Notes: a model not told the origin generated them from the sequence alone. Shown: positions 35,956 through 45,420, counted from the first letter of the stretch. The stretch is 64,000 bases of DNA from Flavobacterium salmonis (GCF_903819435.1 NZ_CAIJDP010000082.1:62001-126000), one strand, 5' to 3'. Made by a program: numbers and translations.

Positions 35956-38250
35956 TTATTCATTTGATAGTGAATACGGAAAATCTTCTTTATTTATTCC
36001 TCTTTTATTATTTGGCGTTGCCGACATATCAAAGTCAAGTGTTCCTCCTTTCATTAGTTCGGAATGGCTCAGCCAGTTTTTTGAATAAGCTTTTCCATTC
36101 AATTTCATTCCTTTAATGTATCGATTCTCATTACTATTTGAACCTGCATTTATGGTTATGGTTTTGCCATTTTCAAGTTGTATTGTGACTTTTTTAAATA
36201 ATGGAGCCCCTATAACATATTGATCAGAAGCCGGAGTAACAGGATAAAATCCTAAGGAAGAGAAAACATACCAGGCCGAAGTCTGTCCGTTATCTTCATC
36301 ACCACAATAGCCATCGGGTGTTGCATGGTACATTCTGTTCATGGTTTCTCTTACCCAATATTGTGCTTTCCAGGGCTCTCCTGCATAATTATAAAGATAA
36401 ATCATGTGCTGAATGGGCTGATTTCCATGTGCATACTGTCCCATGTTAGCAATCTGCATTTCTCTCATTTCGTGAATTACACCATCTTTAAAATCTTTTG
36501 TAGCAAAAACGGGAGGTAAAGAAAAAACTTTATCCAATTGCGAAACGAATACTTCTTTTCCGCCCATCAAATCAACCAAACCTTGTACATCATGAAAAAC
36601 TGACCATGAATAATGCCAGCTGTTTCCTTCTGTAAATCCGTTAAACCATTGAAAAGGATCAAAAGGTTCCATAAATTTTCCATCTTTATTTTTAGGATGC
36701 ATCAGGTTGTATTTCGGATCAAAAAGGTTCTTGTAATTTAAACTCCTTTTTTTGTATAAATCAATTTCTGTCTGCGGTTTATTCAGGGCTTTTGCCAATT
36801 GATAAATCGCAAAATCATCATAGGCATACTCTAATGTTCTGGCCGCACTTTCGTTGATTTCATCATGAGGAACATATCCTAAAGAGTTATAAGAATCAAT
36901 TCCGGCGCGTCCCACGGCTTTCAGCGGACCCGCATTATTAGCGCCATGGATTACAGCTTTGTAAAGATTTTCAATATCGTATTTTTTTACTTTATCGCTT
37001 TTTAAATACGCTTCAGATACAATGGATGCAGAATTATTTCCGACCATAATATCTCGTAATCCCGGACTCGACCATTCTGGCAGCCAGCCACTTTCGTTGA
37101 AGGCATTTGAAAGACCTTCCTGCATCTGCGTATTCAGTTCCGGATACATGAAGTTTAAAAAAGGATATAAAGCCCTGAAAGTGTCCCAAAAACCGGTATC
37201 GACAAACATATAGCCCGGCAAAACTTTTCCGTTATACGGGCTATAATGTACTACTTTGTTGTTTTGATCAAATTCATAAAACTTTCTCGGAAAAAGAAGC
37301 GATCTGTACAGAGAAGAATAAAAAGTCCCTATTTGATCCGGTGTTCCGCCATCTACTTTTATTCTTCCTAATTCTTTGTTCCAGACTGCTTTTCCTCTTT
37401 CTTTAAGCTGATCAAAATTAGTATTGCCTATTTCTTTTAAGTTAAGCTCGGCCTGATCATAACTTATAAAAGATGAAGCCACCTGAGCGTTTACTTTTTC
37501 ACCAGTTTTTGTTTTAAAACCAATTACCGCTCCGGCATGATCTGCTTTCATTTCTAAAGCATTCCCTAAAACGTCTCCGTTAAAAGTTGCATTTACCTCA
37601 AAATCTTTATCAAAAATAATCACGAAATAATTTTTGAAATTTTCCGGAACTCCACCGCTGTTTTTGGTCGTGTAACCGATAATTCTTCTTTCTGACGGAA
37701 TAATTTTTACGTAAGATCCTTTATCAAATGCATCAATAACAACGTAAGCCTTATCTGTTTCCGGAAATGTAAATCTAAATCTCGCAGCTCTTTCAGTTGG
37801 CGTGATTTCTGTCGTAACATTATGATTTGCCAGATAAACGCTGTAATAATACGGCGTAACGGTTTCAGCCTTATGAGAAAACCAGCTTTGTCTGTCTTCT
37901 TCCTTAAATTTCAGTTCACCTGTAACAGGCATAATCGAAAACTGACCGTAATCATTCATCCAAGGTGAAGGCTGGTGCGTCTGTTTAAAACCTTTAATCC
38001 GGCTTGACTTATATGTATAAGCCCAACCATCGCCCATATTAGCGGTTTGCGGAGTCCAGAAATTCATTCCCCACGGCATTGCAATTGCAGGATAGGCATT
38101 CCCGTTTGAAATTCCGTAATCAGAATCGGTTCCTATTAAAGGATTTACCCAGTCAATAGGCTGTTGTGGTGTAATTACTTGTGTATTTTGTGCATTAGCA
38201 GAAACAAAAGCAAAAATCACGAATGCAAAAGTGTATTTAATTTTTATCAA
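35956..38250 (-). CDS. Glycoside hydrolase family 92 (alpha-mannosidase)
   Basis: A 764-aa exported GH92 exo-alpha-mannosidase (calcium-dependent, often alpha-1,2). Family marks: WVNPLIGTDSDYGISNGNAYPAIAMPWGMNFWTPQT at the mature N-terminus, HDEINESAARTLEYAYDDFAIYQLAKAL, GNSWHYSWSVFHDVQGLVDLMGG, GYCGDEDNGQTSAWYVFSSLGFYPV. The start is a TTG at 38250: an in-frame stop (TAA) lies two codons upstream and the signal peptide MIKIKYTFAFVIFAFVSANAQ needs this codon. It is the first gene of the mannosidase operon; a consensus promoter and a palindromic LacI-type operator sit directly upstream (38279-38309). Confidence 0.94.
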   Translation of the reverse strand: MIKIKYTFAFVIFAFVSANAQNTQVITPQQPIDWVNPLIGTDSDYGISNGNAYPAIAMPWGMNFWTPQTANMGDGWAYTYKSSRIKGFKQTHQPSPWMNDYGQFSIMPVTGELKFKEEDRQSWFSHKAETVTPYYYSVYLANHNVTTEITPTERAARFRFTFPETDKAYVVIDAFDKGSYVKIIPSERRIIGYTTKNSGGVPENFKNYFVIIFDKDFEVNATFNGDVLGNALEMKADHAGAVIGFKTKTGEKVNAQVASSFISYDQAELNLKEIGNTNFDQLKERGKAVWNKELGRIKVDGGTPDQIGTFYSSLYRSLLFPRKFYEFDQNNKVVHYSPYNGKVLPGYMFVDTGFWDTFRALYPFLNFMYPELNTQMQEGLSNAFNESGWLPEWSSPGLRDIMVGNNSASIVSEAYLKSDKVKKYDIENLYKAVIHGANNAGPLKAVGRAGIDSYNSLGYVPHDEINESAARTLEYAYDDFAIYQLAKALNKPQTEIDLYKKRSLNYKNLFDPKYNLMHPKNKDGKFMEPFDPFQWFNGFTEGNSWHYSWSVFHDVQGLVDLMGGKEVFVSQLDKVFSLPPVFATKDFKDGVIHEMREMQIANMGQYAHGNQPIQHMIYLYNYAGEPWKAQYWVRETMNRMYHATPDGYCGDEDNGQTSAWYVFSSLGFYPVTPASDQYVIGAPLFKKVTIQLENGKTITINAGSNSNENRYIKGMKLNGKAYSKNWLSHSELMKGGTLDFDMSATPNNKRGINKEDFPYSLSNE

Positions 38251-38278
38251 AGCTTAGTTATTTAAATGTAGATCATAA

Positions 38279-38309
38279 CAAACATACTAAAACGTTTTAG
38301 TTAAAACAA
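38279..38309 (-). promoter_or_regulatory. Promoter of the mannosidase operon (TTG-N20-TATGTTTG)
   Basis: Minus-strand TTG (38309-38307) and TATGTTTG (38286-38279), 20 bases apart, fit the Flavobacterium-type promoter. The transcript would start about 22 bases before the TTG start codon of the GH92 gene. Confidence 0.7.
38286..38301. promoter_or_regulatory. Perfect palindromic operator for the LacI-family regulator
   Basis: ACTAAAACGTTTTAGT is a perfect 16-bp palindrome with the central CG typical of LacI-family sites. It lies exactly between the two promoter elements of the GH92-GH125 operon, so bound repressor would block RNA polymerase. The natural candidate is the LacI-type regulator encoded just upstream (38465-39499). 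I found no second copy in the window. Confidence 0.75.
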
Positions 38310-38464
38310 AAAATTTTACTAAATATGAATTTATGTTAATTTTATAAGATATCATTAGACAATAAAAGCGATGGATTAGATGTTGTGAAATAATGTACAA
38401 AAAAATCTGCCTACAAATTATTATTGACAATCAAATTCCTTAGTTAAAAATAAAGAAAAGTTCT

Positions 38465-39499
38465 TTAATCAGTTATTTTAGTTAATGAAGATTCTCTAAT
38501 AATAAGTTCTGCATTAATCATGACTTTGTGAACTGTTTCTGTTACATCTTTTTTCTTCAAAAGAGGCAACATAATTTCCATTAATTTAGCACTTATGTCA
38601 TTAAGAGGTTGAGAGACTGACGTGATAGTAGGGCTGTAAATTTTATACATATCATTATCATCAAAAGAAATAATTCCAAGATCATTTGTTAAAGATGGTT
38701 TATTTTCCTTAAAAATTTCCAGTCCCTTTTGTGTCAAATAGTTAGTTGCAAAAAATACAGCATCTAAATTGATCTCCTTATCAAAAAAATCCCTGATTCG
38801 TTCTTTTCCTTTTACTGTATAAACCTCATTATAAGGAATCTCAAGAGTAATTGGTTTTAAACCATTTTCATTTATTGCTTTTATATATCCCGTGAGACGA
38901 TCCTGCATCTGAGACTGGTCTGGAGCAATCGTAATAAAACCAATATTTTTAAATTGATTATCTATCAGATGCTGTGTCGCATCAAAAGAAGCTTTTTCGT
39001 TATTTACAACAACACTACTGCAATCTAATCCTTCAAAAAACCTGTCTAATAATATGACCGGAATATTGTCTTTAATTAAATTTTCAATAGTATCTTTTAA
39101 GCCTGGTGAAGGTACAACAACAAACCCGTCAACTTGGCGAAAATTAAATAAGCTGATAAGCTCTTTGGATTTCTCATCATCATTTTCATTACTGCAAAAT
39201 ATAACTTTATACCCTTTATCGTAAGCAATGTCTTCAAAAATACGAGCTAATTTAGAGAAGAAATTATTTGAAATATCTTCCACCATAAAAACCAAAATTT
39301 TTGATTTACCTGTCCGTAAACTTTGGGCAATTTGATTTGGCCTGTAATTTATTAATTTTGCATAGTCTAAAACCTTTTTAGTAAGTTCTTTAGAAATATG
39401 TTTTTCTTTTGCTTTACCATTTAACACAAAAGATACCGTTGTAACAGATATTTTAAGTTCATCTGCAATATTTCTAATAGAAACAGGTTTTTTTTTCAT
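38465..39499 (-). CDS. LacI-family transcriptional regulator
   Basis: A 344-aa repressor: N-terminal LacI helix-turn-helix with hinge (about 1-60, VSIRNIADELKISVTTVSFVLNGKAKEKHISKELTKKVLDYAKLINYRPNQIAQSLRTGKS by sense) and a periplasmic-binding-protein-like sugar domain (about 65-340, ILVFMVEDISNNFFSKLARIFEDIAYDKGYKVIFCSNENDD, VDGFVVVPSPG, IPVILLDRFFEG, LGIISFDDNDMYKIYSPTITSVSQPL). It lies upstream of and in line with the GH92-GH125 operon, whose promoter holds a LacI-type palindrome, so it very probably controls mannan use with a mannose-derived effector (inference). Confidence 0.94.
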   Translation of the reverse strand: MKKKPVSIRNIADELKISVTTVSFVLNGKAKEKHISKELTKKVLDYAKLINYRPNQIAQSLRTGKSKILVFMVEDISNNFFSKLARIFEDIAYDKGYKVIFCSNENDDEKSKELISLFNFRQVDGFVVVPSPGLKDTIENLIKDNIPVILLDRFFEGLDCSSVVVNNEKASFDATQHLIDNQFKNIGFITIAPDQSQMQDRLTGYIKAINENGLKPITLEIPYNEVYTVKGKERIRDFFDKEINLDAVFFATNYLTQKGLEIFKENKPSLTNDLGIISFDDNDMYKIYSPTITSVSQPLNDISAKLMEIMLPLLKKKDVTETVHKVMINAELIIRESSLTKITD

Positions 39500-39537
39500 T
39501 TAAAAATCCTCATTTAATTTTAAACACAAATTTGATT

Positions 39538-39545
39538 CAAATATA
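39538..39545 (-). promoter_or_regulatory. Possible -7 box (TATATTTG) for the LacI-family gene
   Basis: Minus-strand TATATTTG fits TAnnTTTG, about 39 bases before the ATG; no TTG at the right distance. Confidence 0.4.
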
Positions 39546-39929
39546 GTAAAGTTAAAGCCTATTGCTAAAATCTGATTTGGTGGAATTTAAACATTTATAA
39601 AAAATCGTATTGACTTACTTGTCGTACTCCTTTAATAAACAAATTGTTTTAACGTCTAAAATCATGCTGCAGGCGAATAATGTCTTCTTCGTTAGAAGTA
39701 TTATTTGATCAGTATGCTGCCAAATTTCAGTGTTACACAAATTAAGAAAGGGCATCAGATTTTTATTTCTGATACCCTTTATTTAAAAGTAAAAATGATT
39801 AGCTTACACTTAATGAAAACATTTACTCAATGTAAATCAAACTGTTATCAACTTTTAAATAACAGCTATAAGAATTACAATGCAGCTCAAAACATCTTAA
39901 GCAATACAGCTATGAATAATGTAAAGTAT
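39546..39929. other. Intergenic region between the LacI-family gene and katG
   Basis: About 380 bases holding the katG-side hairpin (39747-39780) and otherwise AT-rich. A 77-codon plus-strand frame (39705-39938) is low-complexity and overlaps the hairpin and the 3' end of katG, so I do not count it as a gene. Confidence 0.55.
39747..39780. terminator. Hairpin, probable terminator downstream of katG
   Basis: AAAGGGCATCAGA (39747-39759) pairs with TCTGATACCCTTT (39768-39780) with one mismatch and an 8-base loop. It lies 150 bases past the katG stop on the minus strand; the following T-run is poor. Confidence 0.5.
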
Positions 39930-42203
39930 TTAGATTAGATCAAAACGATCCAGATTCATTACTTTATTCCATGCGAAAACAAAATCACTTATAAATTTTT
40001 CCTGTGCATCACTACTTGCATAAACTTCCGCAATAGCTCTTAATTCTGAATTGGATCCGAAAACAAGATCTGCACGTGTTCCAATCCATTTCGGTTGTCC
40101 CGTGTTACGATCATTTCCTGTATAAAGTTCTTTATCATCTGATAATGCTTTCCATTGTGTGCTCATATCAAGCAAATTGATAAAAAAGTCATTGGTAAGA
40201 TGACCCGGACGATGTGTAAAAACACCATTTTTTGTACCGTCAGAATTTATATCAAGTACACGAAGTCCTCCTAAAAGCACTGTTAATTCTGGTGCCGTAA
40301 GTGTCAGTAAATTTGCTTTATCGATAAGAAGTTCTTCTGTAGAAACTGATGATTTTGTTTTTCGGAAATTACGAAATCCATCTGATTTAGGTTCCAGATA
40401 ACCAAAAGATTCAACATCAGTTTGCTCCAAACTTGCATCCATTCGACCTGGTGTAAATGGTACTTTTACTAAATATCCGGCTTCTTTTGCAGCTTTCTCT
40501 ACACCAGCACTACCTGCTAAAACTATTAAATCGGCAAGTGATACCTTTTTACCATTTTGTTGCGTAGCATCAAATTCTCTTTGAATGCTTTCAAGTTTAT
40601 CTAAAACCTGTTTAAGCTGTACGGGATTATTTACATCCCAGTCTTTTTGCGGAGCTAATCTTATACGTGCACCGTTAGCCCCTCCGCGTTTATCTGACCC
40701 TCTAAAAGTTGACGCTGAAGCCCATGCGGTTCCTACTAATTGTGAAATGCTTAAATCTGAATTCAATATTTTTTCTTTCAACTGTGTAATATCGTTCTCA
40801 TCAATTAATGCGTGATTAACCTCTGGAATAGGATCTTGCCATAACAATTCTTCCTGAGGAACGTCAGATCCCAGATAACGGGAGCGTGGCCCCATGTCAC
40901 GGTGAGTAAGTTTAAACCATGCACGGGCAAAAGCATCAGCAAAATCATCTGGATTTTCCAGGAATCTGCGTGATATCTTTTCGTAAGCCGGATCCAGCCT
41001 TAATGACAAATCAGTAGTAAGCATGGTTGGCAAATGCTTTTTTGAACTGTCAAAAGCATCAGGAATAATAGGTTCAGCATTTTTGGCTACCCATTGGTGT
41101 GCACCGGCAGGGCTTTTAGAAAGTTCCCATTCGAAGCCAAATAAATTTTCAAAAAAATTATTACTCCATTGTGTAGGTGTTTTTGTCCAGGTAACTTCCA
41201 ATCCGCTTGTAATGGCATCTGCACCTTTACCGGAACCAAAACTATTTTGCCATCCAAATCCTTGCAATTCAATACCTGATGCTTCCGGTTCTTTATCTAC
41301 GTGATCAGAAGAGGCAGCACCGTGAGTTTTACCAAATGTATGTCCTCCGGCAATTAACGCTACTGTTTCTTCATCATCCATTGCCATTCGGCCAAAAGTA
41401 TCACGTATATCTTTTGCAGCGAGAATAGGATCCGGATTACCGTCTGGTCCTTCAGGATTTACATAGATCAGTCCCATTTGTACGGCTGCAAGTGGTTTTT
41501 CAAGATTTCTGGAATGAACATGCCCATCTGCATTGTCATCAGATGATACTACCCCGTGATCTTTTGGTACACCATCAGAACCATCGTTATAGCGATCATC
41601 TCCACCCAGCCACGTTGTCTCAGAACCCCAGTAAACAGATTCATCCGGTTCCCAAACATCGGCTCTTCCTCCGGCAAAACCAAAAGTTTTAAATCCCATA
41701 GATTCCAAAGCAATATTACCGGTTAATATCATTAAATCTGCCCAGGAAATTTTCTTTCCGTATTTTTGTTTAATTGGCCATAAAAGTCTTCTGGCTTTAT
41801 CAAGACTAACGTTATCGGGCCAGCTGTTAAGGGGAGCAAAACGCTGTTGTCCTGCACCTGCTCCGCCACGCCCGTCATGCACACGGTAAGTTCCAGCGCT
41901 GTGCCATGCCATTCTGATAAAAAGACCTCCATAGTGACCAAAGTCTGCAGGCCACCAATCTTGTGAATCTGTCATGAGTTCATGTAAATCTTTTTTTACA
42001 GCTTCAAGATCAAGACTTTTAAAAGCCTCAGCATAATCAAAATTATTACCCATTGGGTCTGATACCGGAGAATTCTGTCTCAGAATATTTACTTTTAACT
42101 GATTTGGCCACCAGTCGCGGTTCTTTGTCCCTAAAGCGGCTGCTTTGTCCATGCTGCCATTATGAAAAGGGCATTTGCTAATGTCATTTGATTGATTTTC
42201 CAT
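39930..42203 (-). CDS. katG: Catalase-peroxidase KatG
   Basis: A 757-aa bifunctional heme catalase-peroxidase that destroys hydrogen peroxide in the cytoplasm. The distal site RMAWHSAGTYR has R97, W100 and H101; the Met-Tyr-Trp adduct is complete (W100, Y247 in GLIYVNPEG, M273 in GRMAMDDEE), and the proximal heme ligand is H288 in GGHTFGKTHG. The C-terminal duplicate domain (about 435-757) lacks heme ligands, as usual. About 25 extra residues occur between W100 and the adduct Tyr compared with M. tuberculosis. It stands alone between the mannan regulator and the GH130 gene; no OxyR-like site recognised. Confidence 0.97.
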   Translation of the reverse strand: MENQSNDISKCPFHNGSMDKAAALGTKNRDWWPNQLKVNILRQNSPVSDPMGNNFDYAEAFKSLDLEAVKKDLHELMTDSQDWWPADFGHYGGLFIRMAWHSAGTYRVHDGRGGAGAGQQRFAPLNSWPDNVSLDKARRLLWPIKQKYGKKISWADLMILTGNIALESMGFKTFGFAGGRADVWEPDESVYWGSETTWLGGDDRYNDGSDGVPKDHGVVSSDDNADGHVHSRNLEKPLAAVQMGLIYVNPEGPDGNPDPILAAKDIRDTFGRMAMDDEETVALIAGGHTFGKTHGAASSDHVDKEPEASGIELQGFGWQNSFGSGKGADAITSGLEVTWTKTPTQWSNNFFENLFGFEWELSKSPAGAHQWVAKNAEPIIPDAFDSSKKHLPTMLTTDLSLRLDPAYEKISRRFLENPDDFADAFARAWFKLTHRDMGPRSRYLGSDVPQEELLWQDPIPEVNHALIDENDITQLKEKILNSDLSISQLVGTAWASASTFRGSDKRGGANGARIRLAPQKDWDVNNPVQLKQVLDKLESIQREFDATQQNGKKVSLADLIVLAGSAGVEKAAKEAGYLVKVPFTPGRMDASLEQTDVESFGYLEPKSDGFRNFRKTKSSVSTEELLIDKANLLTLTAPELTVLLGGLRVLDINSDGTKNGVFTHRPGHLTNDFFINLLDMSTQWKALSDDKELYTGNDRNTGQPKWIGTRADLVFGSNSELRAIAEVYASSDAQEKFISDFVFAWNKVMNLDRFDLI

Positions 42204-42669
42204 AATTTATTTTTTTGATTTTTATTATTTAACCGAAAACGAATTTAAGAACTAAACAAGGAAACTTTATACGTGATTCATATTATATTAACCTACTTTC
42301 ATAGATAAAATCTATTGACAATATCATGAAAAGTAGATAATGCCTAAGAAATTGGGTATTGAAATTATGAAAAATATATCTAATTATCAATTAATAGACT
42401 TCTTTTTATCAGTGCAGGTTAATTCGAATAATAAAACAGATTATTCTTTGCATTTTATTAAACGAATATGAATTTAAAAATTCCGACTATTAAATTAGAT
42501 AGTCATCTAAAAGACGATCCTATAAGTACCGCTAATGAAAATATTATAATACTCTAACAATATTATATAAAGAAGTTTAAATCGAAAAACTTTTCTTTAT
42601 AATCTCATAAAATACATCAATAATTGCTCGACAATTAAGCTTACATTATTACTTAAAACAAAAATTTCA
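42204..42669. other. Intergenic region between katG and the GH130 gene
   Basis: About 465 bases between divergent genes. I see no TTG/TAnnTTTG pair, no tRNA and no coding frame; the palindromic LacI-type operator seen upstream of GH92 is absent here. Confidence 0.55.
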
Positions 42670-43725
42670 ATGAGTGATATTGCCCACAGATTTCCTGAAA
42701 ACCCCTTACTGATACCAAAAGACCTGCATCCCAGTACTCCTGATTTACAAATTATAAGTCTTTTAAATCCGGGAGTTTTTACATTTAAGGAAAAAATATG
42801 GCTTTTAGTACGAGTTGCCGAATCTATTGCGCAAAAAGAGGGTGTTATATTTTTTCCGGTTATCAATGAAATGGGCAAAGTAGAAATTATTGAGATCCCT
42901 CTTAATGATCCGGATCTCGTTGCTACAGATGCCAGAATAATTCAGTATAAAGGTCTTGACTACCTGACAACACTTTCGCATTTACGCCTTTTATGCAGTG
43001 ATGATGGTATTCACTTTTATGATCCTGAGGGTTATAGTTCTTTGTTTGGTTCAGGAATATTGGAACAATTTGGTATAGAGGATGCGCGGGTAAGCAAGCT
43101 TGATGATAAATATTATATCACTTACACTGCCGTTTCTTCTAATGGTGTGGGTGTAGGATTGCGCACGACTAAAAACTGGAAAAATTTCGAATCTCAATCA
43201 ATGATATTCCCTCCCCATAATAAAGATTGTGCCATTTTTGAAGAAAAAATTAATGGTAAATTCTATGCACTGCACCGCCCATCAAGTCCTCAGATTGGAG
43301 GCAATTTTATTTGGCTGGCTGAATCTCCTGATGGTATCTATTGGGGAAATCATCAATTTCTTGTCGGAACCAGAAAAGGACTATGGGATAGTGCCAGAGT
43401 TGGCGCTGGTGCAGCACCTATTAAAACGGATAAAGGGTGGCTTGAAATATATCACGGAGCAAATGCAGAACACCAATATTGTCTTGGCGCTTTCTTAATG
43501 GACTTAGAAAATCCTTCAAAAGTAATTGCCCGAACATTAGAACCTATAATGATGCCACAAGAAAATTACGAACTGAGTGGTTTTTTTGGATATGTAGTTT
43601 TTACGAATGGTCATATTGTAGAAGGAGATAAACTTACAATATATTACGGAGCAGCCGATGAATTTGTCTGCGGAGCCTCTTTCTCCATTACAGAAATCTT
43701 ATCAAATCTTATTCCTGAATTTTGA
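42670..43725 (+). CDS. Glycoside hydrolase family 130 (beta-mannoside phosphorylase or beta-mannosidase)
   Basis: A 351-aa cytoplasmic five-bladed beta-propeller enzyme of family GH130. Visible marks: RFPENPLLIPKDLHP, FNPGVFTFKEKIWLLVRVAE, QFGIEDARVSKLDDKYYITYTA with the catalytic Asp of I-E-D-A/P-R, NKDCAIFEEKINGKFYALHRPS, and WLEIYHGA. Most GH130 members phosphorolyse beta-1,4- or beta-1,2-mannosides to mannose 1-phosphate; some are hydrolases. The K-D...LHRP segment resembles phosphorylase members, so phosphate use is the better guess, not proven. No signal peptide. It is near the mannosidase operon but beyond katG and on the other strand, with its own promoter and no visible shared operator. 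Confidence 0.88.
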   Translation: MSDIAHRFPENPLLIPKDLHPSTPDLQIISLLNPGVFTFKEKIWLLVRVAESIAQKEGVIFFPVINEMGKVEIIEIPLNDPDLVATDARIIQYKGLDYLTTLSHLRLLCSDDGIHFYDPEGYSSLFGSGILEQFGIEDARVSKLDDKYYITYTAVSSNGVGVGLRTTKNWKNFESQSMIFPPHNKDCAIFEEKINGKFYALHRPSSPQIGGNFIWLAESPDGIYWGNHQFLVGTRKGLWDSARVGAGAAPIKTDKGWLEIYHGANAEHQYCLGAFLMDLENPSKVIARTLEPIMMPQENYELSGFFGYVVFTNGHIVEGDKLTIYYGAADEFVCGASFSITEILSNLIPEF

Positions 43726-44115
43726 TAAACATTTTATTGTATTCTTATTTATACTCTTATCCTTAATCTCTATCTAAAGTAAGATGTTCCAGTAGATAAA
43801 AAAGTTTAAAACTATTAATAAAGATAACACTACTCGAAATTTCGGAATATAATCGCTGCTTACTTGTGTTTTCCTCTTCCTTCAAAACTCTCTCAAATGC
43901 AGAGAGCCATGGAGATCATACTTTACATCTCTATTAATATACTTCAGTTGCCTTAAATCAAACAAAGGGGAAAAATACCCTTTGAAAAGGGGCTAATATA
44001 CTCTTTTTCAATATTTTAAATAAAAGTACTTTTATGTTACTAATAAAATACAAACATTTAAAATGGAGAAAGCCGAAAAGCCAAAAAAGAGTAGGCATCA
44101 GAAAAAATCACAATT
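43726..44115. other. Intergenic region with two inverted repeats
   Basis: About 390 bases. CAAAGGG (43963-43969) and CCCTTTG (43978-43984) form a 7-bp stem with an 8-base loop, and ATAAAAGTACTTTTAT (44020-44035) is a perfect 16-bp palindrome 80 bases before the next ATG. Either could be a terminator remnant or a regulator site; no gene seen. Confidence 0.55.
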
Positions 44116-44763
44116 ATGAAAACAAAAACACTATTAATTATTGGTGTTATTGCCTTTGGGTTAATATTATTTTCCCAATGCAAACCCAAAAAAATGTTGG
44201 TCTACAATGAAAATGGAAATTACTTTGTCGATAATAATTTCCTGATTAAAGATGCAAAGGAAATGTCCAGAGCAGATATTGACGGACTTATTGCACTTGA
44301 TAAGGAATATACGAAATTTGGAGGTTCCGGCTTCTTAAATTATATCGTTCAAACGCAAATAATTCAGCACGTTAATCAAATAAAGACTTTGACCAGAGTA
44401 TCAAAAATCGCAAAATTGAATGTCATCCATAAGGGTTGTTTTGATGTAATTGATATCAATTGGAACAATTATGGAGATATCAAAGCAAGACTGGATAATA
44501 TATTATCAAAATACGAATATGCTTCATTGGATGGTAATATTGGAATTGCGGGCAATAAAATTGTAACCAAAGCTACCAAACTATCTGAACAAGAGATTAG
44601 TACTTTTAACAAATTATCAGTAGTGGGAATTGATGAAAATAATATCTGTAATGATTACATGGGAACCAAAGCGTTTAGCAGATTGCTAATGAGAACTACC
44701 AGAACACCTTTTGATAAAAATTTAAATCAACAGGTTATTAATGTTATCAAACAATACCAATAA
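44116..44763 (+). CDS. Predicted lipoprotein of unknown function
   Basis: A 215-aa protein with leader ending LILFSQC (C22), so a likely lipoprotein. The mature part starts KPKKMLVYNENGNYFVDNNFLIKDAKEMSRADIDGLIALDKEYTKFGGSG and is mixed alpha/beta with a later KGCFDVIDINWNNYGDIKARLDNILSKYEY. No family recognised. It is followed by a terminator-like hairpin (44769-44804) and then by two genes for membrane proteins; all three may serve the same unknown process. Confidence 0.72.
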   Translation: MKTKTLLIIGVIAFGLILFSQCKPKKMLVYNENGNYFVDNNFLIKDAKEMSRADIDGLIALDKEYTKFGGSGFLNYIVQTQIIQHVNQIKTLTRVSKIAKLNVIHKGCFDVIDINWNNYGDIKARLDNILSKYEYASLDGNIGIAGNKIVTKATKLSEQEISTFNKLSVVGIDENNICNDYMGTKAFSRLLMRTTRTPFDKNLNQQVINVIKQYQ

Positions 44764-44768
44764 TTATC

Positions 44769-44804
44769 AAAACAAGGTCAATCGATAAAGTTTGTCCTTG
44801 TTTT
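44769..44804 (+). terminator. Rho-independent terminator or attenuator
   Basis: AAAACAAGG pairs with CCTTGTTTT (18-base loop), followed by further T. It separates the lipoprotein gene from the next two. Confidence 0.65.
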
Positions 44805-44839
44805 TATAAAAAAATATTTTCAATCAAATACAATAGAAA

Positions 44840-45412
44840 ATGAAAAGAAAATGGCAGCTTTTTGGTATATTCCTTTTACTCTTTATGGTTTTTACAATTG
44901 CATTAAAAGGAACCTTTGACGGTTATTATGGTTTTTATTATGATAAAGAAGAGTATAAAAAACCATTCTTTTATGAACTTTCAAATAAAATTGTAGAATT
45001 TGAACCTGTTAGTATGTTTACGACTTACACTGGATTTGATACAGGGTATGGTTTTTTTGCGCCGAATGTTGCAAGCGATTTTGTCTTGCTTTTTGAATTG
45101 CAGGACGCTAACGGAAATATTCTGGAAGAACGGATTATGCCGGAATGGAAGAGTAAGGAAAGTATTGTGAGATATACTTCTGTTTTTAATATGTTCATAG
45201 ACAAAGTGGTTGCTTCTAAAAAGAAAAACGAATCCCAATATCACAAATATTTGGATGTGGTGCTTAAACAAATTGCAAAAAGCGTCCTTAAAGAGAGTTA
45301 TGGTGCGAAAAAATGTACAGCCAAACTTTATCTCTACGATTATCCTTCTTTAGACAGATATAAAAATGGAGAGAAAAAAGACAACCTGATTTTAATTAGT
45401 CAAATTAAATAA
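44840..45412 (+). CDS. Single-pass membrane protein of unknown function, partner of the HTTM protein
   Basis: A 190-aa protein with one N-terminal membrane helix (LFGIFLLLFMVFTIAL, about 7-23) and a soluble, presumably periplasmic domain rich in aromatic residues (GTFDGYYGFYYDKEEYKKPFFYEL, FDTGYGFFAPNVASDFVLLFELQDANGN). The gene is 8 bases upstream of the HTTM-type gene and surely co-transcribed with it. In such gene pairs the small anchored protein is often the companion of the large membrane protein; no function can be named. Confidence 0.75.
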   Translation: MKRKWQLFGIFLLLFMVFTIALKGTFDGYYGFYYDKEEYKKPFFYELSNKIVEFEPVSMFTTYTGFDTGYGFFAPNVASDFVLLFELQDANGNILEERIMPEWKSKESIVRYTSVFNMFIDKVVASKKKNESQYHKYLDVVLKQIAKSVLKESYGAKKCTAKLYLYDYPSLDRYKNGEKKDNLILISQIK

Positions 45413-45420
45413 AAATAACC

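Noticed and set aside
39705..39938. 77-codon plus-strand frame downstream of the LacI-type gene
   Set aside because: Low-complexity, overlaps the katG-side hairpin and the 3' end of katG; no promoter or family signal.
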